DNA of 63,318 nucleotides, from contig JALEWA010000024.1 in NCBI GenBank assembly GCA_022788085.1, positions 1 through 63,318 on the forward strand. Reading direction: 5' to 3'. Both the position numbers and the translations under genes were made by a program. This stretch comes from Lachnospiraceae bacterium (lineage in GTDB: Bacteria > Bacillota > Clostridia > Lachnospirales > Lachnospiraceae). The notes under the pieces were generated by a model. It saw only the letters and a program-made list of their open reading frames with translations. It was not told the origin of the DNA and did no database searches. Below, piece by piece: positions 14,730 to 23,383 of this stretch; the stretch's first letter is position 1, and each line of letters begins with the position of its first letter.

Positions 14730-16193
14730 ATGATGGAATTATTAAATGCAGTAAAAACAGGAAAAAAGAAAAGACCTATTAAGGTGCTTCAGTTTGGTGA
14801 AGGAAATTTCTTACGTGCGTTTGTAGATTACATGATTGACATTGCAAATGAGTCAGGAAAATTTGATGGGGATATCGTTTTGGTAAAACCTATTGAATTT
14901 GGTAATCTTGATATGTTCCATGCACAGGACTGTCAGTATACCGTATGCTTAAGAGGTATCGTTGATGGTGAGCCAAAGGTAATCAAGCGTGTTGTTACAA
15001 GCGTTGCTGATGCAGTAGATGCTTATAATGAATATGAAAAATATAATGATTATGCAAAATTAGACTCCTTAAGATATATTGTATCAAATACAACAGAAGC
15101 AGGTATTGTTTTTGATGATACAGACAAGTTTGAATCAAATCCACCTAAGACATATCCTGGTAAACTGTGTAAGTTCTTATATACAAGATATACACATTTT
15201 AACGGAGCAGCAGATAAGGGACTTGTTATGCTTCCTGTTGAGCTGATTGATGACAATGGTATTCACTTAAAGGAATGTGTTGTTAAGTTTGCAAAGCTTT
15301 GGAATCTTGAGGAAGACTTCTTAAAGTGGATAGATGATGCCTGCATCTTCACTTCAACATTGGTTGACCGTATTGTAACCGGCTATCCAAGAGATGAGGC
15401 AGAAGAACTTTGGAAGGAATTCGGTTATAGAGATAATATCGTAGTAACAGCAGAACCGTTTGGACTTTGGGTTATTGAAAGTTCAAAGGATATCAGCAAA
15501 GAGCTTCCACTTCCGGATGCAGGACTTCCTGTTATCTACACGGATAACCAGAAGCCATATAAGCAGAGAAAGGTTCGTATCCTGAATGGTGCTCATACAT
15601 CCTTTGTTCTTGCTTCTTATCTTGCAGGAAATGATTTTGTAAGAGAATCTATGGAGGATGAGCTGATTGGAAACTTCATGCATAAAACCATTTATGATGA
15701 AGTGATTCCTACACTTGACTTACCAAAGCAGGATTTGCTTGATTTCGCAGAAGCAGTTGATGGAAGATTCCGTAACCCATATATCAAGCATGCATTATTA
15801 TCTATTTCTCTTAATTCTGTATCTAAGTGGAGAGCAAGATGTATGCCATCCTTATTAGGATATGTAGAGAGAAAGGGAGAGCTTCCGGCACACCTTACTT
15901 TCTCTATCGCAGCATTAATGGCATTCTATACAGGATCTGAAATTCGTGAGAAGGCATTAATCGGACACAGAAATGGTCAGGAATATAATATTTTAGATGA
16001 TAAGGCAGTTCTTGAGTTCTTTGCAGCAAACAGCAGTAAGCCTGCTAAGGAATTCGTAGAAGCATATCTGAGTAACGAAGGTTTCCATGGACAGGATCTG
16101 ACAAAGGTTGCAGGCTTAACTGAAGCAGTTACTGCTTACCTTGAGGATATTCGCGCTCTTGGAATGAGAAAGGCTATTGAGAAGAATTTCTAA
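14730..16193 (+). CDS. uxaB: Tagaturonate reductase (altronate oxidoreductase)
   Basis: Reduces D-tagaturonate to D-altronate with NADH in galacturonate catabolism. A mannitol-dehydrogenase-family protein of about 487 residues, with the nucleotide-binding N-terminus VLQFGEGNFLRAFVDYMID and the catalytic-domain segment KQRKVRILNGAHTSFVLASY typical of UxaB. Two adjacent ATGs (14730 and 14733) follow AGGAG at 14720-14724; either could be used. First gene of the hexuronate operon, under the divergent LacI regulator. The isomerase UxaC that would feed it is not in the window. Confidence 0.92.
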   Translation: MMELLNAVKTGKKKRPIKVLQFGEGNFLRAFVDYMIDIANESGKFDGDIVLVKPIEFGNLDMFHAQDCQYTVCLRGIVDGEPKVIKRVVTSVADAVDAYNEYEKYNDYAKLDSLRYIVSNTTEAGIVFDDTDKFESNPPKTYPGKLCKFLYTRYTHFNGAADKGLVMLPVELIDDNGIHLKECVVKFAKLWNLEEDFLKWIDDACIFTSTLVDRIVTGYPRDEAEELWKEFGYRDNIVVTAEPFGLWVIESSKDISKELPLPDAGLPVIYTDNQKPYKQRKVRILNGAHTSFVLASYLAGNDFVRESMEDELIGNFMHKTIYDEVIPTLDLPKQDLLDFAEAVDGRFRNPYIKHALLSISLNSVSKWRARCMPSLLGYVERKGELPAHLTFSIAALMAFYTGSEIREKALIGHRNGQEYNILDDKAVLEFFAANSSKPAKEFVEAYLSNEGFHGQDLTKVAGLTEAVTAYLEDIRALGMRKAIEKNF

Positions 16194-16286
16194 TTTTAAT
16201 AGAAAAAAGATTGAAAATGAATAGAATTTTGTAAAAAATAACAAGAAATGAAGTGATGTCTGTATTAAAATACAGGTATCATAAAA

Positions 16287-16301
16287 AAGAAAGCGGTTAC
16301 A
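16287..16301. promoter_or_regulatory. cre-like / LacI-like operator upstream of uxaA
   Basis: AAGAAAGCGGTTACA matches the CcpA catabolite-responsive consensus WTGNAANCGNWNNCA with one mismatch. A weaker relative (GTAAGCGGGTTCA) lies at 14689-14701 before uxaB. Carbon catabolite control of the operon is plausible; binding is not shown. Confidence 0.45.
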
Positions 16302-16350
16302 TTTTTACTAAAATTCTACTAATTGGAAATGCTACATAAAGGAAGAGTAT

Positions 16351-17832
16351 ATGGTAAACTTTATTAAAATTCATAATGATGACAATGTGGCAGTTGCGCT
16401 AGAAACAATTGCACAGAATGAAACCATTACAGTTGGTGATGTTACCGTAGTAACACGAATGGAGATTCCGGCAGGACATAAATTTGCATTAAAGGAACTT
16501 CCTACAGGAACACCGGTTATTAAATATGGATATCGAATCGGTTTTACAACAGCAGACGTAAAGCCGGGTGAATGGATTCATACACATAACCTGAAGACAG
16601 GACTTGGTGATTTACTGGATTACAGCTATGAACCAAAGCTTCCGGAGGAAAAGACGACAGAGGATGTAACTTTCATGGGCTATAACCGTGAAAATGGCAA
16701 GGTCGGCGTAAGAAATGAAATCTGGATTATTCCAACCGTAGGTTGTGTGAATAACATTGCAACCAAGATTGCAGAATTATCTCAGGGACTTGTAAGAGAG
16801 AATATTGAAGCTGTTTGTGCATTTCCACATCCATATGGATGTTCCCAGATGGGAGATGATCAGGAGAATACAAGACAGATTCTTGCAAATCTGATTAACC
16901 ATCCAAATGCAGGTGGCGTTCTGGTTCTTGGCCTTGGCTGTGAGAACAGTAATATTGATGTATTGAAGAATTATATTGGGGAATACAATCCTGATAGAGT
17001 GAAGTTCCTTGTTTCACAGGAAAGTGATGATGAGATCGCAGATGGTGTTGCTATTGTTAAGGAGCTTGCGGATTATGTGGCAGGATTCAAGAGAGAACCA
17101 ATCAGTGTATCGAAGCTTATCATCGGCATGAAATGCGGTGGAAGTGATGGCTTCTCCGGTATAACAGCAAATCCTACTGTGGGAAGATTCTCAGATATTT
17201 TAATCAGTAAGAAAGGAACAACGATTCTGACAGAAGTACCTGAGATGTTCGGTGCAGAAACTATTTTAATGAATCGTTGTGAGAATAAGGGGCTGTTCGA
17301 TAAGACAGTAAGTTTGATTAATGATTTTAAGAATTACTTCAAGAGTCATAATCAGACAATTTATGAAAATCCATCACCTGGAAATAAGAAGGGCGGTATC
17401 TCTACTTTGGAGGACAAGTCACTTGGATGTACACAGAAGTCAGGAAGTGCAATTGTCAAGGGTGTATTGGCTTATGGCGAGGTCGTAAGCACACCGGGAT
17501 TAAATCTGTTAAGTGCACCAGGAAATGACCTGGTTGCTTCTACAGCACTTGCTGCAAGCGGCGCACATATTGTACTCTTCACAACAGGACGTGGTACACC
17601 ATTTGCGTGTCCTGTTCCAACTATGAAGATTTCAAGTAATTCAAGACTTGCAGGCAAGAAGGATAATTGGATTGATTTCAATGCAGGTGTTGTTGCAGAA
17701 GGTGAGAGCCTTGATGTAGCAGGACAGAGGTTATTTGATGAGGTTGTTGCCATTGCTTCCGGTAAGGAAGTAAAGAGTGAGAAGGCAGGCTTCCATGATA
17801 TGGCAATCTTTAAACAGGGCGTAACGCTGTAA
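16351..17832 (+). CDS. uxaA: Altronate dehydratase
   Basis: Dehydrates D-altronate to 2-keto-3-deoxygluconate (KDG). The N-terminal SAF-type domain (about residues 1-85) is joined to the large UxaA/GarD domain with MGYNRENGKVGVRNEIW, the cysteine-containing segments CVNNIATK, AFPHPYGCSQ and GLGCENSN, and MKCGGSDGFSGITANP (around 254-269). The family carries an iron-dependent active site. At 493 residues it is the full fused form. AAAGGAAG precedes the ATG. It is 157 bases after uxaB, with a cre-like site in the gap. Confidence 0.94.
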   Translation: MVNFIKIHNDDNVAVALETIAQNETITVGDVTVVTRMEIPAGHKFALKELPTGTPVIKYGYRIGFTTADVKPGEWIHTHNLKTGLGDLLDYSYEPKLPEEKTTEDVTFMGYNRENGKVGVRNEIWIIPTVGCVNNIATKIAELSQGLVRENIEAVCAFPHPYGCSQMGDDQENTRQILANLINHPNAGGVLVLGLGCENSNIDVLKNYIGEYNPDRVKFLVSQESDDEIADGVAIVKELADYVAGFKREPISVSKLIIGMKCGGSDGFSGITANPTVGRFSDILISKKGTTILTEVPEMFGAETILMNRCENKGLFDKTVSLINDFKNYFKSHNQTIYENPSPGNKKGGISTLEDKSLGCTQKSGSAIVKGVLAYGEVVSTPGLNLLSAPGNDLVASTALAASGAHIVLFTTGRGTPFACPVPTMKISSNSRLAGKKDNWIDFNAGVVAEGESLDVAGQRLFDEVVAIASGKEVKSEKAGFHDMAIFKQGVTL

Positions 17833-17941
17833 GCTTTGATTGGGCGGCACAGTGGGTCATATATAAATGGCATATGCTAATTAACAGCTAAGAAAGAGGC
17901 TGTTTTATAACGAAAACATAAAACAATGGAGGAATTTGATC

Positions 17942-18976
17942 ATGAGCAAAAAAGTAGTTACAATGGGTGAGATTATGTTAAGACTTTCTACACCTAACAA
18001 TGAGAAATTTATTCAGGCAGATGAGTTTGACGTTTGCTACGGCGGTGGCGAAGCAAATGTTGCTGTATCTCTTGCAAATTATGGACACAATGCTGAATTT
18101 GTTACAGCAGTACCAGATAATGAAATCGGTGAGTGTGCAGTTGCTGCCTTAAGAAAATATAACGTTGGAACACAGAATATTGCTAAGTGTGGTGAAAGAC
18201 TTGGTATCTATTTCCTTGAGTCAGGTTCTTCTATGAGACCTTCCAAGGTTGTATATGATAGAGCACATTCTTCTATCTCAACAGCTACAGCAGCTGATTT
18301 TGATTTTGATAAGATTTTTGAAGGTGCTGACTGGTTCCATTTTACAGGTATCACACCGGCTGTTTCTGATGCTGCAGCAGTATTAACAGAGGAAGCTTTA
18401 AAGGCTGCTAAGAAGCATGGTGTTAAGGTTTCTGTAGACTTAAATTTCCGTAAGAAATTATGGTCTTCTGAAAAGGCTCAGAAGGTTATGAAGAATCTGA
18501 TGCAGTATGTTGATGTATGTATCGGAAATGAAGAAGATGCAGAATTAGTATTAGGTTACAAGCCTGGTAATACAGATGTAACAAGTGGTGATCTTGAACT
18601 TGCAGGATACAAGTCAATCTTTGAACAGATGGTAGCAGATTACAATTTTGAGTACTGCATTTCTTCCTTAAGAGTAAGCCATTCTGCTTCCGATAACGGC
18701 TGGTCAGCATGTATCTATTCAAGAGATACCAAGGAATTCTATCATTCTAAGGAATACAGCATTCATCCAATCGTTGATCGTGTAGGCGGTGGAGATTCCT
18801 TTGCAGGTGGTGTTATCTGTGGTCTCTTAGACGGTAAGAACTTTAAGGATGCTTTGGAATTCGGTGTAGCTGCATCTGCATTAAAGCATACCATTCCTGG
18901 TGACTTCAACTTAGTATCCAGAAAAGAAGTTGAAACGCTTGCAGGCGGAGACGCTTCAGGACGTGTTCAGAGATAA
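17942..18976 (+). CDS. kdgK: 2-keto-3-deoxygluconate kinase (PfkB family)
   Basis: Phosphorylates KDG to KDPG with ATP. A ribokinase-fold protein of 344 residues: N-terminal VTMGEIMLRLSTPNNEKF, the substrate/GG motif YGGGEANVAVSLANYG, and the C-terminal anion-hole/catalytic motif RVGGGDSFAGGVICG (catalytic Asp near 283). The start is the ATG at 17942 with GGAGG (17928-17932) at 9 bases. It follows uxaA in the pathway order. Substrate is inferred from the operon. Confidence 0.92.
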   Translation: MSKKVVTMGEIMLRLSTPNNEKFIQADEFDVCYGGGEANVAVSLANYGHNAEFVTAVPDNEIGECAVAALRKYNVGTQNIAKCGERLGIYFLESGSSMRPSKVVYDRAHSSISTATAADFDFDKIFEGADWFHFTGITPAVSDAAAVLTEEALKAAKKHGVKVSVDLNFRKKLWSSEKAQKVMKNLMQYVDVCIGNEEDAELVLGYKPGNTDVTSGDLELAGYKSIFEQMVADYNFEYCISSLRVSHSASDNGWSACIYSRDTKEFYHSKEYSIHPIVDRVGGGDSFAGGVICGLLDGKNFKDALEFGVAASALKHTIPGDFNLVSRKEVETLAGGDASGRVQR

Positions 18977-19036
18977 TTATAGTTACGATTATTGTATCTA
19001 TGAAGGTACTGAATAGATACTGATTTTTCTATAAAT

Positions 19037-19060
19037 GTTAGGTAGCGTAAGCTGCCTAAC
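19037..19060 (+). other. Intra-operon hairpin before the SDR gene
   Basis: GTTAGGTAGC/GCTGCCTAAC form a 10-bp stem (one T-G) closed by GTAA, without a T-run. It lies about 30 bases before the SDR start and may act as an mRNA stabiliser or processing site rather than a terminator. Confidence 0.5.
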
Positions 19061-19090
19061 CAATAATATTATTATTTGGAGGATATATAA

Positions 19091-19960
19091 ATGGGCAATA
19101 TTCTTGATAAGTTTTCACTCGAAGGAAAAGTAGCATGGATTACAGGTGCATCTTACGGCTTAGGTCTTGCATATGCAAAGGCATACGCTGAGGCTGGTGC
19201 AAAAATCGTTTTCAACGATATTAAGCAGGAATTAGTTGATCGTGGTTTAGAAGAATATAAGAAGCTTGGCATCGAAGTATATGGAGCAGTATGTGACGTT
19301 ACAAATGAAGAACAGGTTCAGAAGTTTGTTTCTGATGTAAAGGAAAAGGTTGGCTCAATTGATATCCTTGTTAATAATGCAGGAATTATCAAGAGAATCC
19401 CAATGCATGAAATGTCAGCAGCAGATTGGAATGCAGTTATCAATGTTGACCTTACAGGTCCATTCCTTTGCGCTAAGGCTGTTATTCCGGACATGATGGA
19501 GAAGAAGAGCGGAAAGATTATCAATGCTTGTTCAATGATGTCAGAGTTTGGCCGTGAGACAGTATCTGCATATGCAGCTGCAAAGGGTGGATTAAAGATG
19601 CTCACAAGAAATATCTGTTCAGAATATGGTCAGTATAATATTCAGTGTAATGCTATTGGACCGGGATATATTGCTACACCTCAGACAGCACCTCTTCGTG
19701 CTAAGCAGGCAGACGGTTCTATGGCTCCATTTGATCGTTTCATCCGTTCTAAGACACCGGCACAGAGATGGGGACGTACAGAGGATCTTATGGGACTTGC
19801 AGTATTCCTTGCTTCTCCGGCATCAGATTTCATCAATGGACAGGTTGTTTATATTGATGGTGGTATCTCAGCTTATATTGGACAGGATCCTAACAACCTT
19901 GATGCTTCTAAGTTCCAGGATGAGATTGAAGAACAGCCGGATATTAAGGTTAATGACTAA
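19091..19960 (+). CDS. SDR oxidoreductase, KduD / gluconate 5-dehydrogenase type
   Basis: A classical short-chain dehydrogenase of 289 residues. The Rossmann motif is TGASYGLGLAYA (about residues 19-30), NNAG is at about 96-99, the active site has Ser in NACSMMSEFG with the YAAAK catalytic Tyr/Lys, and the pair PGYIATPQT follows. In a pectin/hexuronate operon the expected role is 2-dehydro-3-deoxy-D-gluconate 5-dehydrogenase (KduD), giving KDG; sequence-similar enzymes are annotated gluconate 5-dehydrogenase, and the two cannot be told apart by reading. It is 30 or so residues longer than typical KduD, with an extended C-terminus (QDPNNLDASKF onward). TTGGAGGA precedes the ATG. Confidence 0.85.
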   Translation: MGNILDKFSLEGKVAWITGASYGLGLAYAKAYAEAGAKIVFNDIKQELVDRGLEEYKKLGIEVYGAVCDVTNEEQVQKFVSDVKEKVGSIDILVNNAGIIKRIPMHEMSAADWNAVINVDLTGPFLCAKAVIPDMMEKKSGKIINACSMMSEFGRETVSAYAAAKGGLKMLTRNICSEYGQYNIQCNAIGPGYIATPQTAPLRAKQADGSMAPFDRFIRSKTPAQRWGRTEDLMGLAVFLASPASDFINGQVVYIDGGISAYIGQDPNNLDASKFQDEIEEQPDIKVND

Positions 19961-20044
19961 TTCAAAGAGAGAAATGTTTGAAGGTTGTTTGCATATATGA
20001 GCTGATTCCGGGAGCGTAAGGAGTTAGCAGAATGGAGGATTAAA

Positions 20045-21007
20045 ATGAACGAAGTATTAGAGAAAATCAGTCGTATTGGTATTGTTCCGGTTGTTGTATT
20101 AGATGATGCTAAGGATGCAAAGCCATTAGCAGAAGCTTTGATTAAGGGTGGCCTTCCTTGTGCAGAGGTTACTTTCAGAACTGCTGCAGCAGAGGAATCT
20201 ATCAGAATTATGGCTAGTGAATTTCCTGAAATGTTAGTTGGTGCAGGTACGGTATTAACAACAGAGCAGGTTGACCGTGCAGTAAATGCAGGTGCAAAGT
20301 TTATTGTCAGCCCTGGATTAAATCCAAAGGTTGTTAAGTATTGTATCGAGAAGGGAGTTCCTGTAACACCTGGTACAGCTAACCCATCCGATGTAGAAGC
20401 TGCAATTGAATTAGGTCTTGATGTTGTTAAGTTCTTCCCGGCTGAAGCAGCAGGTGGTTTGAACATGATTAAGTCTATGGCAGCTCCTTATACACAGATG
20501 AAATTCATGCCTACAGGCGGAATCAACGCAAAGAATATCTGTGATTATCTTGCATTTGATAAGATTATTGCTTGCGGTGGCTCATGGATGGTTAACAAGG
20601 CACTTGTTGCAGAAGGTAAGTTTGACGAGATTCAGGCACTTACAGAGGAAGCTGTTAGAACCATGCTTGGATTTGAATTAAGACATGTTGGTGTTAACTG
20701 CGCAAATGAATCAGAGGCTGATTCTGTAGCATCCCAGTTCGATAACTTGTTTGGATTTACCAAGAAGGTTGGTAACAGCTCTATCTTTGCAGGTATTGAA
20801 GTAGAAGCAATGAAGTCAGTAGGACGTGGCGCTAACGGACATCTTGCTATTGGAACAAACAGTGTTGTTCGTGCTAAGAATTATCTGGAATCTGTTAAGG
20901 GTGTTAAGTTTGTTGAGGAATCAGCAGTTGTTAAGAATGGCAAGTTGATTGCTATTTACATGGAAGGCGAAATCGGCGGCTTTGCAGTACATCTTGTTCA
21001 GAAATAA
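20045..21007 (+). CDS. eda: KDPG aldolase fused to a C-terminal VOC-like domain
   Basis: Residues 1-209 are a complete KDPG/KHG aldolase that splits KDPG to pyruvate and glyceraldehyde-3-phosphate. Visible are the catalytic Glu in CAEVTFRT (Glu41, Arg46), LVGAGTVL, SPGLNP, the Schiff-base lysine in DVVKFFPAE (Lys129), and the phosphate loop MPTGGIN. Residues 210-320 are an extra domain (FELRHVGVNCANESEADSVA to GGFAVHLVQK) with the look of a vicinal-oxygen-chelate fold. Ordinary Eda has about 205-215 residues. ATGGAGGATTAAA precedes the ATG. It is the last gene of the operon, before a terminator. The role of the extra domain is unknown. Confidence 0.9.
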   Translation: MNEVLEKISRIGIVPVVVLDDAKDAKPLAEALIKGGLPCAEVTFRTAAAEESIRIMASEFPEMLVGAGTVLTTEQVDRAVNAGAKFIVSPGLNPKVVKYCIEKGVPVTPGTANPSDVEAAIELGLDVVKFFPAEAAGGLNMIKSMAAPYTQMKFMPTGGINAKNICDYLAFDKIIACGGSWMVNKALVAEGKFDEIQALTEEAVRTMLGFELRHVGVNCANESEADSVASQFDNLFGFTKKVGNSSIFAGIEVEAMKSVGRGANGHLAIGTNSVVRAKNYLESVKGVKFVEESAVVKNGKLIAIYMEGEIGGFAVHLVQK

Positions 21008-21038
21008 TAGAATAAGGAAGTACGTATTTTATGCGGAT

Positions 21039-21074
21039 AAAAGGCATCAATCTTGTTATGGGTGATGCCTTTTT
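21039..21074 (+). terminator. Terminator of the hexuronate operon
   Basis: A perfect 11-bp stem AAAAGGCATCA/TGATGCCTTTT with a 13-base loop, ending in T's. Confidence 0.88.
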
Positions 21075-21096
21075 ACACTAGAAAGGTGGTTATAAT

Positions 21097-21405
21097 ATGT
21101 TATATAAGATTAATATGATTACACAAGAGGATGGCTGGATTGCCATTGACACGAATGGCTGGGGTTCTGAGCCGGTTAGATTTCTTGCCGACAGTATTGC
21201 AGAGGAAATGGGGAAGGAAGTGTTTCAACCATATGAAGGCGATGCCCAATACATGATTCAAGGTGATCCATATAAGCTTATGTTTCAATATGATGATGTA
21301 TTTGGTACGGTAGTAATCTTAAATGATATGAAGGATAGGGATGATGTAGTAGCATTGCTGGAGCGCCATTTTGAGAAGCTTAAGGATGTGAAAGGTACTT
21401 ATTAA
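21097..21405 (+). CDS. Small hypothetical protein
   Basis: A 102-residue soluble protein, not recognised (MLYKINMITQEDGWIAIDTN; ends LLERHFEKLKDVKGTY). It has alternating strands and one C-terminal helix and is rich in acidic and aromatic residues. AGAAAGGTGG precedes the ATG. It is 26 bases upstream of the HIT-family gene and probably co-transcribed with it. Confidence 0.65.
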   Translation: MLYKINMITQEDGWIAIDTNGWGSEPVRFLADSIAEEMGKEVFQPYEGDAQYMIQGDPYKLMFQYDDVFGTVVILNDMKDRDDVVALLERHFEKLKDVKGTY

Positions 21406-21431
21406 AAGTTAGATATGAGAGGAAGAGGAAA

Positions 21432-21851
21432 ATGATAGATCAGAATTGTTCTTATTGCGTAGAGGGTGAGCTTGTTGCAAAGTTCGGTATTAAAATATGT
21501 GAGCTAAATGCATCAAAGGTATATTTATTTAAGGAGCAGAGCCATAAAGGAAGATGTATTGTTGCAAGCAAACATCATGTTAGCGAGATGACTGAATTGT
21601 CAGAAGAGGAGAGAAATGCTTTCTTCGCAGATGTAAATCATGTTGCAAATGCGATTCATAAAGCATTCAGTCCCGATAAGGTAAATTATGGAGCGTATGG
21701 AGATACCGGACATCACCTTCATTTTCATCTTGTACCCAAATATAAGGATGAGTTTGAATGGGGAGGAACGTTTGCCATGGATCCAAAGCAGAAAACTTTA
21801 TCAGATGCAGAATATGACGAATTGATTTCAGAACTGAAGAAATATCTGTGA
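21432..21851 (+). CDS. HIT family nucleotide hydrolase/transferase
   Basis: A histidine-triad protein of 139 residues that would act on AMP-linked substrates. The triad HHLHFHLVPK (about residues 94-103, with the catalytic His in the centre) is intact, as is an upstream CSYC pair (6-9) seen in zinc-containing HIT members. AGAGGAAGAGG precedes the ATG. Physiological substrate unknown. It shares a transcript with the gene before it. Confidence 0.88.
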   Translation: MIDQNCSYCVEGELVAKFGIKICELNASKVYLFKEQSHKGRCIVASKHHVSEMTELSEEERNAFFADVNHVANAIHKAFSPDKVNYGAYGDTGHHLHFHLVPKYKDEFEWGGTFAMDPKQKTLSDAEYDELISELKKYL

Positions 21852-21976
21852 TATTTGAGTATCCTGTAAGAGACTTACTTTCTATAAGGATGGTAGATAC
21901 GTTTGTGTAAATCTGCACAATATTTTTTTATTTTTAATCAAAAAAGTGCATGATGCATAGAAAATAATCTAAGTAC

Positions 21977-22005
21977 TTGCACATGAAAATAAAATAGGTA
22001 ATAAT
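21977..22005 (+). promoter_or_regulatory. Putative promoter of the HPr-like gene
   Basis: TTGCAC (21977-21982), 17-base spacer, AATAAT (22000-22005). An inverted repeat TACCTTAT/ATAAGGTA (22031-22038 and 22052-22059) follows in the leader just before the ribosome site. Confidence 0.5.
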
Positions 22006-22079
22006 AACAGAGTAATGTGTATCTATGTGGTACCTTATTTTATGAGGATTTATAAGGTATAAAGAAAGGGAGTTAAAAT

Positions 22080-22316
22080 ATGGGAGTGAAAGTATTACTT
22101 GATTCAGTAGACAAGGTTAGGGATTTTGTGGATATTACAAGAAGTACCTCGTTTGACATTGATTTGATTAGTGGTAGAAATACATACCTTGATGCAAAGT
22201 CTTTGTTAGGTGTATTAAGCTGTGACTGCACAAAACCACTTGTGTTGGATATCCATGCTGAGCAGGAAGAGAGAAAAGAATTAATTGCTAGACTGGAAAA
22301 ATATGTTGTAGCTTAA
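22080..22316 (+). CDS. HPr-like protein lacking the phosphorylatable histidine (Crh-like)
   Basis: A 78-residue protein with the HPr fold pattern: FDIDLISGRNTYLDAKSLLGVLS (residues 25-47) aligns with the HPr stretch around Ser46, and Ser41 here takes that position. The N-terminal GIHARPA motif with His15 is absent (VLLDSVDKV instead), so it cannot carry phosphate in the PTS relay. In Bacillus, Crh similarly lacks His15 but keeps Ser46 and acts in catabolite control with CcpA. An analogous regulatory role is possible here but is inference. AAAGGGAG precedes the ATG. Confidence 0.78.
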   Translation: MGVKVLLDSVDKVRDFVDITRSTSFDIDLISGRNTYLDAKSLLGVLSCDCTKPLVLDIHAEQEERKELIARLEKYVVA

Positions 22317-22354
22317 TTTTTATATAGGCAGAATAGAAGAAGTGTGTGATATGT

Positions 22355-22391
22355 AAGGAACGCAGATCAAAGGGGATTTGCGTTCCTTTTA
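22355..22391 (+). terminator. Terminator of the HPr-like gene
   Basis: A 10-bp stem AAGGAACGCA/TGCGTTCCTT with a 14-base loop and a T4 tail. Confidence 0.85.
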
Positions 22392-22424
22392 CGTGTTACA
22401 TACTTTACCTAAGGGAGAAATAAT

Positions 22425-23360
22425 ATGAGTAAAACAGAACGATTTATGACAAAAACGATAGTGGTGTGGTTTGGTGCATTGATATGCTGTATATTGTGGG
22501 GAAGCGCATCTTCCTGTATAAAACTTGGGTATAAATGGTTTGAGATTCCGCAGGAAGCAGTGGCGACACAGATTCTATTTGCAGGCTGCAGGTTTACTAT
22601 GGCGGGAATATTGGCAATCATAATAGGCAGTATCTTTCAAAGAAAGGTATTACTGCCTAAAAGAGAATCAATCAGTAAAATTATTAAACTTAGCATGCTG
22701 CAAACGGTTGGGCAATATATCTTTTTTTATATCGGATTAGCTAATACGACAGGTGTAAAAGCATCTATTGTGGGTGGAGTGAATGTATTTATTGCAATTA
22801 TGATTGCCAGCCTTATTTTCCATCAGGAAACATTGACAATGAAAAAGCTGATAGGAAGTGTAATCGGCTTTGCCGGTGTAGTGCTTGTGAATGTAGCAGG
22901 GAATGGAATATCTATGTCATTTTCGTGGAGCGGTGAGGGGGCAATCTTTTTATCAACAGTTGCTTATGCCTTTTCTTCTGTGTTTTTGAAGCGATATTCC
23001 AAAGATGAAGATCCTGTAATCTTAAGTGGCTATCAGTTTATTGTCGGTGGAATCATTATGATGCTTTGTGGTGCATTGATGGGAGGAAGATTAACTGTCT
23101 TTACGGGGCAAGGAATTGCAATTTTAATCTATCTTGCCTTTGTTTCGGCGGTGGCATATTCCTTATGGGGAATACTGCTAAAGTACAATCCTGTTTCAAG
23201 AGTAGCTGTTTTCGGATTTATGAATCCTGTGTTTGGAGTAATCTTATCAGCTATTTTACTTGATGAGTCAAAAAGTCTTAATATGACTTGTATTATTTCA
23301 TTAGTACTTGTATGTGTGGGAATTTATATCGTAAATATGCAGGGAAAAGAAAAGCGCTAA
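22425..23360 (+). CDS. EamA/DMT-family transporter
   Basis: A 311-residue inner-membrane protein with about ten hydrophobic helices in two EamA repeats (about 17-145 and 160-300); the second repeat contains FVSAVAYSLWGILLKYNPVS and FGFMNPVFGVILSAILLDE, typical of drug/metabolite transporters. AAGGGAGAAA precedes the ATG. Substrate is unknown. It converges with a second EamA gene on the other strand; the two stop codons overlap by 4 bp inside a shared terminator. Confidence 0.88.
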   Translation: MSKTERFMTKTIVVWFGALICCILWGSASSCIKLGYKWFEIPQEAVATQILFAGCRFTMAGILAIIIGSIFQRKVLLPKRESISKIIKLSMLQTVGQYIFFYIGLANTTGVKASIVGGVNVFIAIMIASLIFHQETLTMKKLIGSVIGFAGVVLVNVAGNGISMSFSWSGEGAIFLSTVAYAFSSVFLKRYSKDEDPVILSGYQFIVGGIIMMLCGALMGGRLTVFTGQGIAILIYLAFVSAVAYSLWGILLKYNPVSRVAVFGFMNPVFGVILSAILLDESKSLNMTCIISLVLVCVGIYIVNMQGKEKR

Positions 23361-23383
23361 CCGGGAAGGTAGCGCTTTTCTTT
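23346..23383. terminator. Bidirectional terminator between convergent EamA genes
   Basis: A perfect 14-bp inverted repeat (23346-23359 with 23370-23383; core AAAAGCGCTA/TAGCGCTTTT), A-rich on one side and T-rich on the other, spans both stop codons. Confidence 0.9.
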
